Shown: positions 1 through 11,820 of the stretch, piece by piece
Layout of the letters: each line of letters starts with the position of its first letter
How positions within the stretch are numbered: position 1 is the first letter of the stretch
DNA from: Entonaema liquescens
Taxonomy: Eukaryota > Ascomycota > Sordariomycetes > Xylariales > Xylariaceae
Length of the DNA stretch: 64,000 nucleotides
Direction of reading: 5' to 3'
NCBI GenBank assembly: GCA_902805475.1
Contig: CADCSX010000008.1
Location: 1,798,001 to 1,862,000 of the forward strand
Notes under the pieces: model-generated
Told to the model about the DNA's origin: nothing
The model's database searches: none
Seen by the model: the letters and a program-made list of their open reading frames with translations, nothing else
Made by a program: the position numbers and the translations under genes

Positions 1-1682
1 TGGTGCCTTGGACGGCATAGGTCGGTCCTCATAGTTCTCAGGATACACTGCGAGTAAAGCAGGAGTAAAGTCAGAGCCTCACCGAACGGCTCCTCTCGCA
101 CATGTGCGGGGAGCTTGGATGATCTTTTGGGAAAGGGGGGCTTTGTCACTGACGAAGGAGGGCTTAAACAGAAGGGTATTTGCCTACAAGTTAGGCTTAG
201 AGGACCCTGAGCAGAGGCAGGCTACGGGCTGTCTACCTACCTAGGTATCTCTCTCCCCGTTGCCTTCCTCTTTTTAAGTCCGAGTGTCTTTGCGCGTACC
301 CCTAGGCCGGGTTGTTAAGAGGCTTATTATGATATGACCTTGTAGTTGTAGAATCACCCTAACCAAAAAGCCTTACCGTACCTAGGTAAAGAACATGTTA
401 GGACTCGGAGGAAAGCCCGTCCTTAGCGGGTATGGTTTGCTTGTCCTTGCAGATCTGGGGAAGAATTAGCGAGGAAAATACACACGTCTGTGTAGGATAC
501 AGCCACTTCAGAGCCTGCTTCTCTAGCGCCATCATCGTGGCAGGATAGAATGGTAACTATTGCATGGTAAGGCAGTCATGTAAGATTCCGATTATTTAAG
601 AGAGCAATCCTCGGGGATTATTATTGCGAAAATTACTAGACTATACTCAAGGTCTCTTTGCTAAAATGCCTTTCCATGATCTATCGCCAACTCGAGATCA
701 AGAGCCTATCGACCCCCACGATCAACAGATCAGCTCACCTTGTAGTAATTGCGCTCCTCACCTGAGGCTGATAGTTCTCACCCACACTAGACGGCCGATG
801 GCGTCGCCAATCGCTAATTGAAGCTGCGTTACCCTGGAGTGTAGTACATGGCTGGTTGTAGCTGGTCTATCTACCTTACTATAAATAGTCCGCCATTTTC
901 ACCGGGCGGCTGTTGAAACCAACTCCAAAGTAAGAAGTTGAGTCAACAGTACATAAAGGCTGCGTTCTGCTTTATCTAAGCGATGACGAATATTAGATAT
1001 TATAATTAACCATCATTAAGTTCAAGGCGTGTACAATATCCCTTAGAATCCTGATGTTAGTTAGCGCTTACACAGTTCTGGGATCATTAAGGGGCTTCTT
1101 AATCAAGGGTATTATTAACTCTCTCTGGTAAATACTTAGAGCTGCTTCCGAAATCTCAATGGTGAAGCGTAATCTATAAGCCAGCAACGACTTTGATCTC
1201 ACGAGTAGAGTATATGGTTATATTTAAATAATCCCTAGTTTAAAGGCCTATGAAATGAACAATTTAAGATGTATTCATTAATGCTGTTAAGTCATAATAA
1301 GTAATGTCAAAAAGCCACAGTAAGAAGATATAATACCACCTCATCCTTCTACCTATAAGCGATACCCTTTCGGTCTCAATTGCTTACGCATACTAATTCG
1401 GTCACATTCCCAAGCACCCCGCTCCCTGGTATCTCTTGGTTTGTCCTTGCTCTTCATTATATCGGATTTACACTTTAAGCCGCATCGCCGCGCCCCACGA
1501 TGACGTTTCCTATGTGCTACTCAGACCTCCCGTAAAAGCCAAGGGCAATGCCCTTCAAGTTATACTCGGCAAGGCTCCATGAAAATTGAGGCTTCTTCGA
1601 CGCCCAGTTCATAATTCCCTCATCTTAATCGCGAAGAGCTTCCAATCTCTTTTAACTCAGCGAAATAAGGCAAGCTGGATCA
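1..1682. other. intergenic, no gene seen
   Basis: No supported gene. Open frames are short, have no recognisable protein similarity and stop often on both strands. The stretch from about 850 to 1350 is rich in TA, as expected of fungal spacer DNA or an old repeat. Confidence 0.6.
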
Positions 1683-3240
1683 CTAGGCAGATGCCTTCTT
1701 CTCCGCACCGTTCTTGAGAGTGTTTTGCCGAGTAACCGCAGGCGACAGGGTTGTAGGGCTACTGACGGTGCCACCACCCATGATACCTACGTCCTGTTCC
1801 TTGTGCGCACCAGAGTCAATCTTCTCGAGTTTTGATTTATCGCTGACAGAGCCAGGAAGGCTAGCATTTGGCGAAGATGGCGAGCTTTCATAAGCCGAAC
1901 CTGTTGCACCGGCTGCAATACGAATTGCATCAAACCATTTCTGAGCCTCGGCAGCTGAGTGGGCTATGAAGTTCAGTTCAGAAGTGCCAGCGAGTTTACT
2001 GCTAAAGCTCCCACCCTTATCCTTTCCTTTGATATGGAACTTTTCACCCACGGGCGCACTAATCACAGCGTCTGGGAGATAGATAGAGAGTTCCGGCTTT
2101 GGCTCATTCCGGAAGTTATCATCATCTTTGAACTCGTGTAGGTACTTGGATGGTGTCACAACGTAATACCCCGATTGAGTGCCCCATGACAGCTTATTTC
2201 TCGACTTGCGTTCTAGGCTACCCTCAATGAGTGGTTTAGTTGATTTGTGGTCCTGATTGGGGAAAACAATCGCATCCACGCTCCGCGGCGGTTCCTTCGG
2301 ATCGACCAACCGGTGACCCTCGCGGGTGATAAAGCCGTGCCACTCAAATTCGGGCGGAATCTGTTGCGCCGCGCCTAGCATATCAACGTACAGCGCCCTA
2401 ATCTTTTCAGCCTGCCCACCGGCAACCTGGTTGAGAGCATCCATTGCTTGCTGGACTACTTGTATCACGTGTGCTTCAAAAGCCTTGAAACCATCCTGTA
2501 TACTAATCAGGTCGTTTCTATGGTTGTTCTCTTCGATGACCTGCTTGTTCAGTCTGTGAAGGACGCCGCGCCGGATAACGTATGGGTCATCGGTAGGCGT
2601 CATCTTGCCGCCTGTTGACTCGAAAGACGCGGCATGCTGACCCAGAAGCTCGATATGTTTCTGGGTGGTATTCCTAGCCTTCTCGATCTCCTTGGCGCTC
2701 TTCTCAACGCCGTGGGAGACCTCCTTGTGCTTTGCCTTGATCTCCTTATGTAGTCGCTCGAGAATTGGTAGGACGGACCCCTTGAGGGTCTTTTCAGTCT
2801 CCGAATTGGAATTGATCATAGCCTTTATCCATTAGACACTAAAACAGAGCTTAGACCAATATCTAAAACTCACCTGAGTGTTAACTCTCATGTTTTCGAA
2901 GAAACCCGCCACACCGCCGAGGCCCTGGTCGAAGTGTGCCCCTTCTTTTAATGGATGAGAAATCGTCTTAAGAACCTTCTCATACTCCTTGGCGTGCGCC
3001 CTATGGACTTTCTCAACAGCTCCGACATAGTCTTCTAGATAGCCTACAGCATGTTTCCAAGCTTGAAGTCTTTCCGCGAGTAAGCCGGCCGTCTGGGAAT
3101 GGCACGTTCGGGTTAGTAATGCGGATAGAAATAGGGGAATCCCGAATGCGGCTTACCGAAGTAGGGTCAACATCGGGTACGGCCTCGTCGCTGAGAGTAG
3201 TAGCCTGTCTCACAGGAAGTATATGACTGTCGCTGCTCAT
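1683..3240 (-). CDS. Slm1/Slm2-type BAR-PH domain protein, TORC2/eisosome-associated
   Basis: Three exons on the minus strand: 3240-3157, 3092-2874 and 2822-1683, all phase 0, giving about 480 aa. Donors read GTAAGC and GTGAGT. Residues about 30-255 are a charged, helical, BAR/F-BAR-like region with many Lys/Glu heptads. Residues about 297-405 form a PH domain (a 'GSLERKSR' start, then 'GYYVVTP' and later 'AQKWFDAI' near its end). The C-terminal 70 residues are Ser/Pro-rich. In yeast, Slm1/2 bind PI(4,5)P2 at the plasma membrane and are targets and activators of TORC2; that role is inferred here from the architecture. The protein is shorter than yeast Slm1 but similar to filamentous-fungal relatives. 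The start is the ATG at 3240, the first in frame. No break was seen. Confidence 0.8.
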
Positions 3241-4969
3241 TGTATGGAACTTTCTGATATTATATGTAACTACTAGACTTCGATGTTTCGCTAGTTATTT
3301 CTAAATACTCGGTTACTCGGTATTGTTGCGGTGTATCACGATGGATTCAATTGAAAACCTATTCGAAAGGCGTTGGTTATTCTTTCGTGATAGCAGTAGT
3401 GACGCTATTATAGTCTTCTAGTTGGCGCGATGGTATCACTACTTCGTACGTCTAGTTTAGTTTGTTCTTGTAATCCTCAAGATTAATCAAGTATTGTTGA
3501 AGACACGCAGTTGGGCAAGTTGGGGGTTAATCGGACGGTGATGCGAAATTGGCGGAGCGCAGACCCCTGCGACGATCAATTGAGCTTCTAATCCTGGCAG
3601 TGGACACATCTAAATCTGATATGACGCTGTTTATCGGTGATTTGATATCAGACCACCCCAAGCTCTAAGAAGCTATGACCTCTTTTTCTAGCCCAAAAGG
3701 GTTAAGGAGGTTGATAGAAAAGGGTGAGACAACATAATTCGTTGATGGAAATAGGAATTCCATAGGGATGCTGAAGTCATCGATAAACCCTTTTTAGGTT
3801 ATTGCATAGGTCTCGGTCTAGTACTTTGAACCAATCAAATAGTGCGATAAGTCTAGATAGTCACACAGCATCAAGTTCGCGATTGACACTTCCCTCTCAC
3901 AAGGAAAGGACCTGTAGTTAAATGACATCATCCATGTGCTATATACGTAAGCATTAAAGACATAAGTTTAAGAAACCTGCAAGTAATTATAAACTATACA
4001 TTACATTATACTAGGCATGTACATACATAGATTGTGTGTAACCGAGAATGTACCTAATCTAGACGTCTGAAGTAGAGATACTTCTGTGAACATAGTCCTT
4101 GTGATTCCTCCTTATCACGAAACCTGTTGAAAACGTTGCATCATTCAACTGGCCCGAAGCCCACAGGAGCTGATCAAACTCTGTCAATACTACAGAAATT
4201 TCAAAAATCCTGTAGATTGCGAGTTGCGAGTTGCGCCTGTGGCTGAAGATAATTCCCGCAGATCGCAAACCCCGACGGGACTTATAGCCAAGCCTGACAT
4301 CGTGAGTGCGATAATTCCGGTTACGGACAGACCGAGGCTTCGGGATGGACAAATGTCGTATTCCACAAACGAGTACCAACGTATCCTCCACAAAACCCCA
4401 GGACGTACGTAGCAAGCGAGGAATGCTCTGCTGCTCTCTTTTCCTATTTGATACGACACCAGCATGTAACGCATCCATACATACACATGCAAGCGCACAA
4501 CCGTAATTATCCGTGATGAGGATGTTTAAAAAGTTTTTTTTTCTTTCTTATTTGTTCTGTCTCGGTCTCCAACTTGCCGAAGTGATGAAGAATGGAGAGT
4601 GGCATTGCCTCCTTACGCCGAGCCTCTTGGTGTCTAAATGCCAATGGTGAAAAGTAACATGATGGGTATATAGCAATTCTCAGATATGTGCCTCCACAAT
4701 AAAACCAGCCAATTCATTTCCTTGTTCAGAGCCCGCAACCAGATGCCATTTCGCCGCTCAATGCAAGTGTGGCCCGTCCCGATGAAACCAACCTTCCTGC
4801 GAACCATGTACATGTGGATATCCCCTGAGCCATTAAAACGCCTAACCATGAGAGAAACCAATAAACATTACGCTTGCATGACCTTGGTAGCCCGTAAAAA
4901 AATGCTTTAGATTGGGGGGCATTTCCAAATGGTAAAGTAGCAGTTGCAGAAGACCGCCGTGGCAGCTCC
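3241..4969. other. intergenic, no gene seen
   Basis: Spacer between two minus-strand genes. Overlapping frames at 4059-4498 on the minus strand are open by chance in two frames and match nothing I know. The part next to 4970 probably includes the 3' UTR of the arrestin gene, and 3013-3240 belongs to the preceding gene. Confidence 0.55.
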
Positions 4970-6953
4970 TTAGCCACTTCTGCCTTGGATGAGTCGTAGC
5001 CGTCGTTCGCCATCCGCGCCGCCTACAGCTGTGTGACTGGGGAAAAAACTGAATCCTCCTATCGAGTGCCGATTGGTCTGCCTACTTCTTGACGTGCTTC
5101 TCGATCGACTGCTTGACACTGCAACTCCAGCTTGTGGGCCCTCCACAATGGTTGCCATAGCTGCCATGGGGTCGTTCACTACTATTCGCGTGGGAGAACC
5201 CGGAGCACTTGTTGCGGTCTGATAATCGGGAAGGACGATGGAGCCCGTGTAGCTTTGCGTCCTTGGCAACGGCGTTCTCGTTGCCGTTGCATAGCTTGGC
5301 ACTTTGCTCAGCTGCTCCAAGTCCAAAAACTCCGTATGCTCAGGCGGAGTGTGATGACCCCCTGCATGATTGGAATGATCCTCCTCGCTTGTCTGTCGCG
5401 ACAGCTGTGTCGAATGTACCTGAGATGAATCCCCGGTGTGTTCGCTATCATGCGGGTGGTTGAATGGAGTCGTAGCTCCTGATCCAGATCCGGTCGAGAT
5501 GAAAGACTCATTCCTTCGAGATTCGTCAAGAGAGACGTTCTGCAACCTAGAAGATAACACTGAAGGTGGAACTGCAATAGCGTGGGCCATAGCCGCTAGA
5601 TTTTCTGATGAACCTGCACGAGACTGTGCATAGAACGGGCTGTTAACGCCGCTGTGGATCCCCGGTGTCATAAATCCGCTCGGATCAACGTCTTCGTACA
5701 GCTGATCTAATACGTGCATTCCGTAACCCGGGGGGGCCATCACTGAAGTGTCGCTCTCGTTTACTTCGCCAGGAGTGTCAGGCGCCTGGGAAACTAGATT
5801 GCCTTCTTCGTCGAGAGGCATGTTCGGTGAGATGAAAATAGTTATCGGCAATGACGCTCGAAGCTAATGGTGTCATCATCAGTATTAAGTTCTTGAAATT
5901 TGAAATGGTCATAAATTCATACCTCAGAAATATGACCATCAGGATTTTGTAGTGCAACCGTAAGCTTAAGCTTGTGCCGAATCTTAATGCCGTGGACTGA
6001 GCAGTCTTGGAGGCATCTGCTTAACCTCTTGGGTAGTGGTAATTCCCTATTAATGACCCATCCTTCTTGACCAGTTTCTTCGATATTGTCCTGCCAATGC
6101 TGCTCACGGGTGACCTCGAGATTCCATGATGTGACATCACGATCATGCTTGTATGTTCTGACTGGGACCTGGTAGCTTTGCACGCTGAATTCCTGGATTT
6201 CGATAAGTTTGACCGTAATAACGCCCATTTCTAACCCTTTTAGGAGAGGAGTAAAGCGCATCTCCAGAGGAATATTGCTGCCAAAGACAACAGCTTTTTG
6301 TGGAACGACCACGGAGTACTCGATCTTGTTCGGCCATATGTTCTCTACACTCATAGCGTGGTTGAATTCGAGCGCGGCAGGCTCCAAGGTTCGAATAATT
6401 CGAAATCGTTTATAGGCGTGTACATTCTTGGCCAACTTTCCTCTCGAAATTGTGGCTTTTAAGACGTAGGTAATACCAGTTTGGTAGAGCCCCTCAACGC
6501 TCTCAGCAGTATCTCCCGGTAGTAGATATTCGAATGGCCACTCATAATTTCCAGGCGCTAAAGTGTTATGATGCGTCGTCTCGCCTACGAAAGGAGGCCA
6601 AGTATGTCTCAGAATTGTGGTCGTCCTATCCATTTTCTGATTGTGAATACCGGATGGCGTTTGCTTTCCGTCGACCCAAGCCACACGACAGCTGCCCATG
6701 AGCCGCAAGTGAACATCTTCGACCTTCAAGGGTTCTCTTAAACATAAGACCAAAACGCCCTTTAATAGTTGACCGGAAGCTTCATGCTCGTTTCCACGGA
6801 AGACGATAAAATCATTCTCGAGACTGTGGCGAATTCTCAGTAAGATGCTGTCGAGCAGCTTTGGTTGATATCAACTGCTTCAGCTTACCGTATCTCAAAT
6901 AAGGTGCATACGTTCCGGCTAGCTACCGAAGTAAAAGGGTTAAAAGAAGGCAT
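4970..6953 (-). CDS. creD: CreD-type arrestin-related protein, HECT ubiquitin ligase adaptor
   Basis: Three exons: 6953-6889, 6823-5923 and 5863-4970, about 619 aa. The first junction restores the conserved stretch 'FEIRLENDFIVFRG'. Residues about 12-170 form the arrestin N domain and about 195-330 the arrestin C domain. The tail is Ser/Thr-rich with a PPGY motif at about 366-369, the type of PY motif bound by WW domains of Rsp5/HulA ligases. In Aspergillus, CreD works with HulA to ubiquitinate targets in carbon catabolite repression and permease turnover; that role is inferred by homology. The start at 6953 gives the short first exon usual for the family. creC lies about 5 kb away on the same strand. 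Other ART-family arrestins are possible, but the C-terminal sequence after the arrestin core fits CreD best. Confidence 0.8.
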
Positions 6954-7710
6954 TTTTAATTCAGCAGATTCGACGGCGTGTATTATTGTTTTAGGAGTGA
7001 CGCCTGCACTCGGGGGAGAGCAGGCCAAGTTATTTCGTCCACGAAATGTGAACGGTAAATGGTGAAGGTTGGTCATGAGTAAAAGCTCAGAATATGTGGT
7101 GGGAGAGTCAGGATTATTAAAGGAGTATAATCGAAACAATAGAGTCAAGCTGTTTTAGCGTTTCTTAGAAGATACAAAGCGCGTGGGACAGCTCGCAGGG
7201 AACATGTATGACACAAAGATACGAGAAGAGATTCCTAGTGTGTGGGTACTACTACTTTTAGTTATATCAAGTAGTCCCCTTGACATCGGCGTTTTTTTTT
7301 TCTTTGAGGATGGGTCAGGTCCGATCAAATAGGAACGGGCAGGACGGGAGGGACTGGAAATTGCAACGTTTTTTGGTGACGGAAACCAAAAGCAGTCAGT
7401 CAGCAGCCAGTAGCCATCAGTAGGCCAGCAGCAACCTAGACAGAGGATAATTCCGCCGCCGCCGTCGGGCAACTCGTCCCATTTTTCTGGCTCGTGGGCA
7501 GATTTTTCCCTCTCATGCCCAGCGTTGCATATCAACCAGTGAAGAGCCAGTTAAGATACTTCGTACGGTTAGAAGACCTGGAGGGTCTCAAGCAACCTTG
7601 AACCTACGATTGCCAGGGGCAAAAATGGAACTTGGCTGGACCTTGGATCGGCTAGGTTAGAGACGGTGATAGCCGGTCGGGATCTACGCTTGTGGTAGAT
7701 CATGAAAGAG

Positions 7711-7740
7711 AAATACATGCAATACAAATACATGCAATAC
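7711..7740. repeat. perfect 15-bp direct duplication
   Basis: AAATACATGCAATAC occurs twice in exact tandem, at 7711-7725 and 7726-7740. Probably a replication-slippage duplication in spacer DNA. Confidence 0.9.
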
Positions 7741-8543
7741 ATTGTACCTAGTTACTTCGTACATAGAGAAAGAATACAATGGTACATGTAGTGTAATGGA
7801 TCATGGAAGCATGGGCCGCAATGGTGGAAGCGAAGAAGGAACCCACACTTTTTTGCGGCGGCTGTGTATCACCTTCACTTTTTTTTAAGGGCCATTTATT
7901 CCCAGTTTTTAACTTATTTTCTCGTCTCGATTTTTTCAAAGGGGGTAACCACCGTCAGATTTTTTGGTGTGCTGGTCCCTAGTCAGGTGGGTCCTCTCAA
8001 GAACCTGATATCGGCCGGTCGCACTTACAGGGTGGAGCATGCCGCTTGATACACGACATCTGGACATACAAGAGGTACATAATTCCAGACATGTGCATGC
8101 ATTATGTTAGGTACATTGTAGGTTGCATATTGAAAATCGTTTCGTGGTGTGCGAGTCACGCGGTGGAAGGTTTGATAAATCTAATAGGGTAAGAGCAAGT
8201 TGACGATTATTCAACGGACCGTTACCTATTGGATTAATGGATTAATCATAAACTTAATTCGATTTATGTAGGATATTCCTCATTTCTCCATCGTCGCCTA
8301 TGTCTGGGGGTGGAATGATCGTCGTCAAAACCACCACTTATATATAACATGTGTTGTAATATCCATCATCACTTGCATGTATTTAATTGTCCGTCCCTGC
8401 TGCGATTCGAGTTCTACGAAAAGACGGACTTGTTTCTCCTACCATTAGTTACATCGACCCTCACCCTTTCATGTTGGCTATCTGGTTAAGTATCTTGATA
8501 ACAGAAACTCCAAGGAATCTCCACACTTATACGTATTATACAT

Positions 8544-8573
8544 CAGGTACAGGTACAGGTACAGGTATAGGTA
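8544..8573. repeat. hexanucleotide microsatellite (CAGGTA)n
   Basis: Four perfect CAGGTA units at 8544-8567, followed by a one-base variant, TAGGTA, at 8568-8573. Confidence 0.9.
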
Positions 8574-11114
8574 TGTATTCAAGAATACCCAAGCCTTCTC
8601 TTAATCATCAGGAATGACCACATCATGGTGTGTTGCGCCGTGCGGAGTTACGTTCGTTCGTCTGCAACACCCGCATATGTATTTTCTCTCCATATGATTT
8701 TCCACCTCAGCTCCAGGCTCTCCGCATCTCCCATTGCAGCAGCCGACATGCATGTCACATCCAATATCTCCAGCCTAGACTTGCACCCTTGGGCGGAGCT
8801 GACCTGCCGTACAACTATTGTACAAAAGGACTATTTCAGTTTCTAGTATTAGCTTTCTGATATTGCCTCTCACAAGCAAACGTCAGCAAGAGAAGATTTG
8901 GAAATGGAAAAGAATTCGTTTACATGGCAAATGGCACGCCTTCCGAATTATCCACGAGTTTCCGTGGGGGTGAACTCCGATTCGGCATCCCAGTGCTAGA
9001 TCCGCCGTTAGGCTTGGCGGTGAATACCGATAAAAGTCACCGCCTCATGAGGATCACGATCTCTCTAGATCGTTCTATATCTGGCTGCGGGTGGCTTATT
9101 CCTGACATGATCAGAAAAATGCGGATCCATGCGCCAAGCTCGATTGGCTCAGCGAACTGCGACCTTGTATGCATGGTTCCTGAAGGCTGTTTTCTGCCTT
9201 TGGTAGTTCATTATTTACCCTGACGCCTTTCCGGGTCTTACCAACACCACGTTCGGCCAAACAAACAACCGCTGAACCGAAGTAATCAGCACTATCAGCT
9301 GCCGAGGTCGTTAACCACTGCCCCGGCTCTAACTGGCTTCCCGGAATAAGTTACGATGGAATCAATTTCTTTTTTCAAATATCGCGTCTTACCTAAGCTC
9401 TCCTATTTATTCATGTATCTGTCATCTATTTCGCAATCGACTTAAGCAGTGATTCGGCGCATATGCAGCGAACTATTCCGTACGGAGAATCGAGCCATAA
9501 TCGGCCGACGACTAACAACTCGCCAAACTAAATAATCTCAAAGCCAAATCTAGGGCTAGAGCTTTAATTCCTCAAGTCTAGCTAGGACGAGACTCAACTT
9601 TGTACTAGCTAAAGCTTGGCTCTTATTAACGTCAAACACTATCAGCCTAGGTGACAACATATACGAAGATACATATTGTCTATAGCCAATGTGCTAAGCT
9701 GGTAAAAGGATTTTAATCAATCTATTTACATCTTAACATCTCGCCTACTACCCGAGTCAATAAGATCTTACCACATGAATGACTAAGGCCAAGCACCAAA
9801 TATACCAAATATCTCAAATATCACAAGCGCATTAACTAGCAGTATTTGACAACAAGCTCATATCTATACTACATTTAAACATGTGGTACTAACCCTATAA
9901 CCCTACTTAGAAGGGAAGAGGGTGGTCATTCCTACAAAGATGTCTGACTAGACCAGCATTTGACTATTAAGAGAATTGTCGGCTGACGACAACAAAGACT
10001 TTATGCCTGTCATCCCTTTTCGATTTCTCAAAACTAAACCTTATCGTCTTGTTACGCGTATTGTATCACGCGGGATATATTCCATAAGTTCCGCTAAGTT
10101 TGCGAATATTTCGCTCAAGGTGAGCGGGGCGATGCCCAACCCTGACACGGAAGATACGTACGATGAAGGTGTCATTGATTACTCGAGATAAAGAGGCTGG
10201 AATCGCGAGGCTATTTTGAGCATCGTGGATCTTTTTTGTTTTTGTTGGGTCTTGGTTTCATTGTTTTTAAGCAAGGGGGCCCGTTCCGTTAATCTACGTC
10301 GGTAGTAGCTCCCAGAGAAAGCTCGACGCGGTTTTTTCCGATATAGTTATAATGGAGCCCACGGACGAAGCCTCTTACACTAACAAAATACATAACCCAA
10401 CCCGAATCTTTTAAAGTGCCCAGGCGGGCTGGCGGGCCCAAGCTAATGCTGAGCCCTATGGCGACTAAGTGGATCACGGTCTCATCAACGCAGGAGGCTA
10501 ATCCATGGCCCTGCTGCCTGCGTGGGTAACTTTAAAAGCTCCTTGGTTTGAACATTGTCCTCAGGCATCCTTTGATACCACGTGGGGGGATGGACACATT
10601 GCACACTTTTACCTGCTTAGGTATGTACCCTGTGCCTGAATCTACACGATAAACCAAGAGAGATAAAACAAACCCACACCGATCCGTGCGCAACAATGGT
10701 CTTTTCTTCTGGCCGTATCGAACGGATTGCCCTTTTCGGGACTAAACCCTCAGCCGTCGTGTTGTGTTTCCGGTTCGTCTGTCTGCTAGCCCTACCAGTT
10801 AGTTAAAGCAGGCAGGGAATCCCATCTGACTAGCTTCTTGCTCTGCCGGGACTGGGATCTTGAAGGGCCGAATGATAACGGACGAGTCGCAAAACCTTGT
10901 TGAGGCTCTTTTAGGCGCGGTCTAGACGCGGGCGCCGCGCAGATAGGAGGTGAGCCGGTGCCGGGCAGCTCGCGCGCCGTTCGAAAGGCCCTAGCCAACC
11001 ATCGCCCACCGTTCCCTGCACGAGCTATGTACGTGCTGTGCTGTATGTGCTATGCTAGCTTGGGTGGTGGAAGCTGACACTGGTTCACTGGTTGGCTGGT
11101 TTATCAAGATAACA

Positions 11115-11130
11115 TGTACGGATCCGTACA
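11115..11130. repeat. 16-bp perfect palindrome, copy 1
   Basis: TGTACGGATCCGTACA is its own reverse complement and recurs exactly at 21514-21529. Flanks of the two copies differ apart from nearby CATG. It could be a protein-binding site or part of a dispersed repeat. Confidence 0.85.
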
Positions 11131-11820
11131 GCACATGTGGATTTGATAATAGAGCCCAACATCTTTTCACATGTTTTTAATCATCATCTTACTCGCACCT
11201 TGCATACGATGCACTATGTACGCAGCGTAGGAGCCTCATATAAGAATGCATTTCTGACATCTGTGATGATACGCACAGCGGCTTTCCTGATCCAGTCATC
11301 CCGTCATACTACCGTAGATCTCTTCGCGTATCGACTCCTAAGTCGTACCGCACCGTAGCAATCATCACAGACCTCCTTTTTCTTTCATTTCCTTTTTGTT
11401 TTCCCCTTTCCCCTTCACGAGAATCAAAATTTCGCCGCCGATGTTATGCGTATCATACATAATTTAGTAGCCTTTGACTCGACTCGACCACCTTTAATCT
11501 CTTACCCACTCCCTGTTTGAGAACTGCCGGGGTCCCACACTTACACCGAAAAGCCACCGCGCGAGTCTTCCGGGCGGGAGGCGGCAGGATGCAGATTTTG
11601 ACGTTTTTTTTTGGTGGCTCCTATCGTAACATCGCCCCATATGCAGTTTGAAGTTTTTTTTTTCTCTGATATCCAAAATCCCGCTCGTTTGTGACTAACA
11701 GCAATGCACGTTCCCGCTTCAAAGCGCCACTTGCCATCGTTTGATTAAACGAATATAGATACCAAGTATGGGCTAGGTTTGCTTTCAAACGGAGTTAAGT
11801 CGTATTCCCTCTTTTTTATA

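Larger units (their letters stand above)
6954..11820. other. 4.9 kb gene-poor spacer
   Basis: No convincing gene. Short frames at 7155-7535, 8387-8860, 8924-9223 and 9976-10191 lack known motifs and codon patterns. The 9.4-10.1 kb part is AT-rich. The spacer holds two tandem repeats and a 16-bp palindrome, listed separately. A pyrimidine-rich run lies at about 11369-11417. The part just upstream of 6953 should hold the creD promoter. Confidence 0.55.

Noticed and set aside
4059..4498. Two overlapping minus-strand frames of 139 and 102 aa
   Set aside because: Both frames are open over the same DNA, with no domain, no splice context and no preferred codon use.
9976..10191. 71-aa plus-strand frame in the creD/creC spacer
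   Set aside because: No known motif, no neighbours to splice to, and an AT-rich surrounding.
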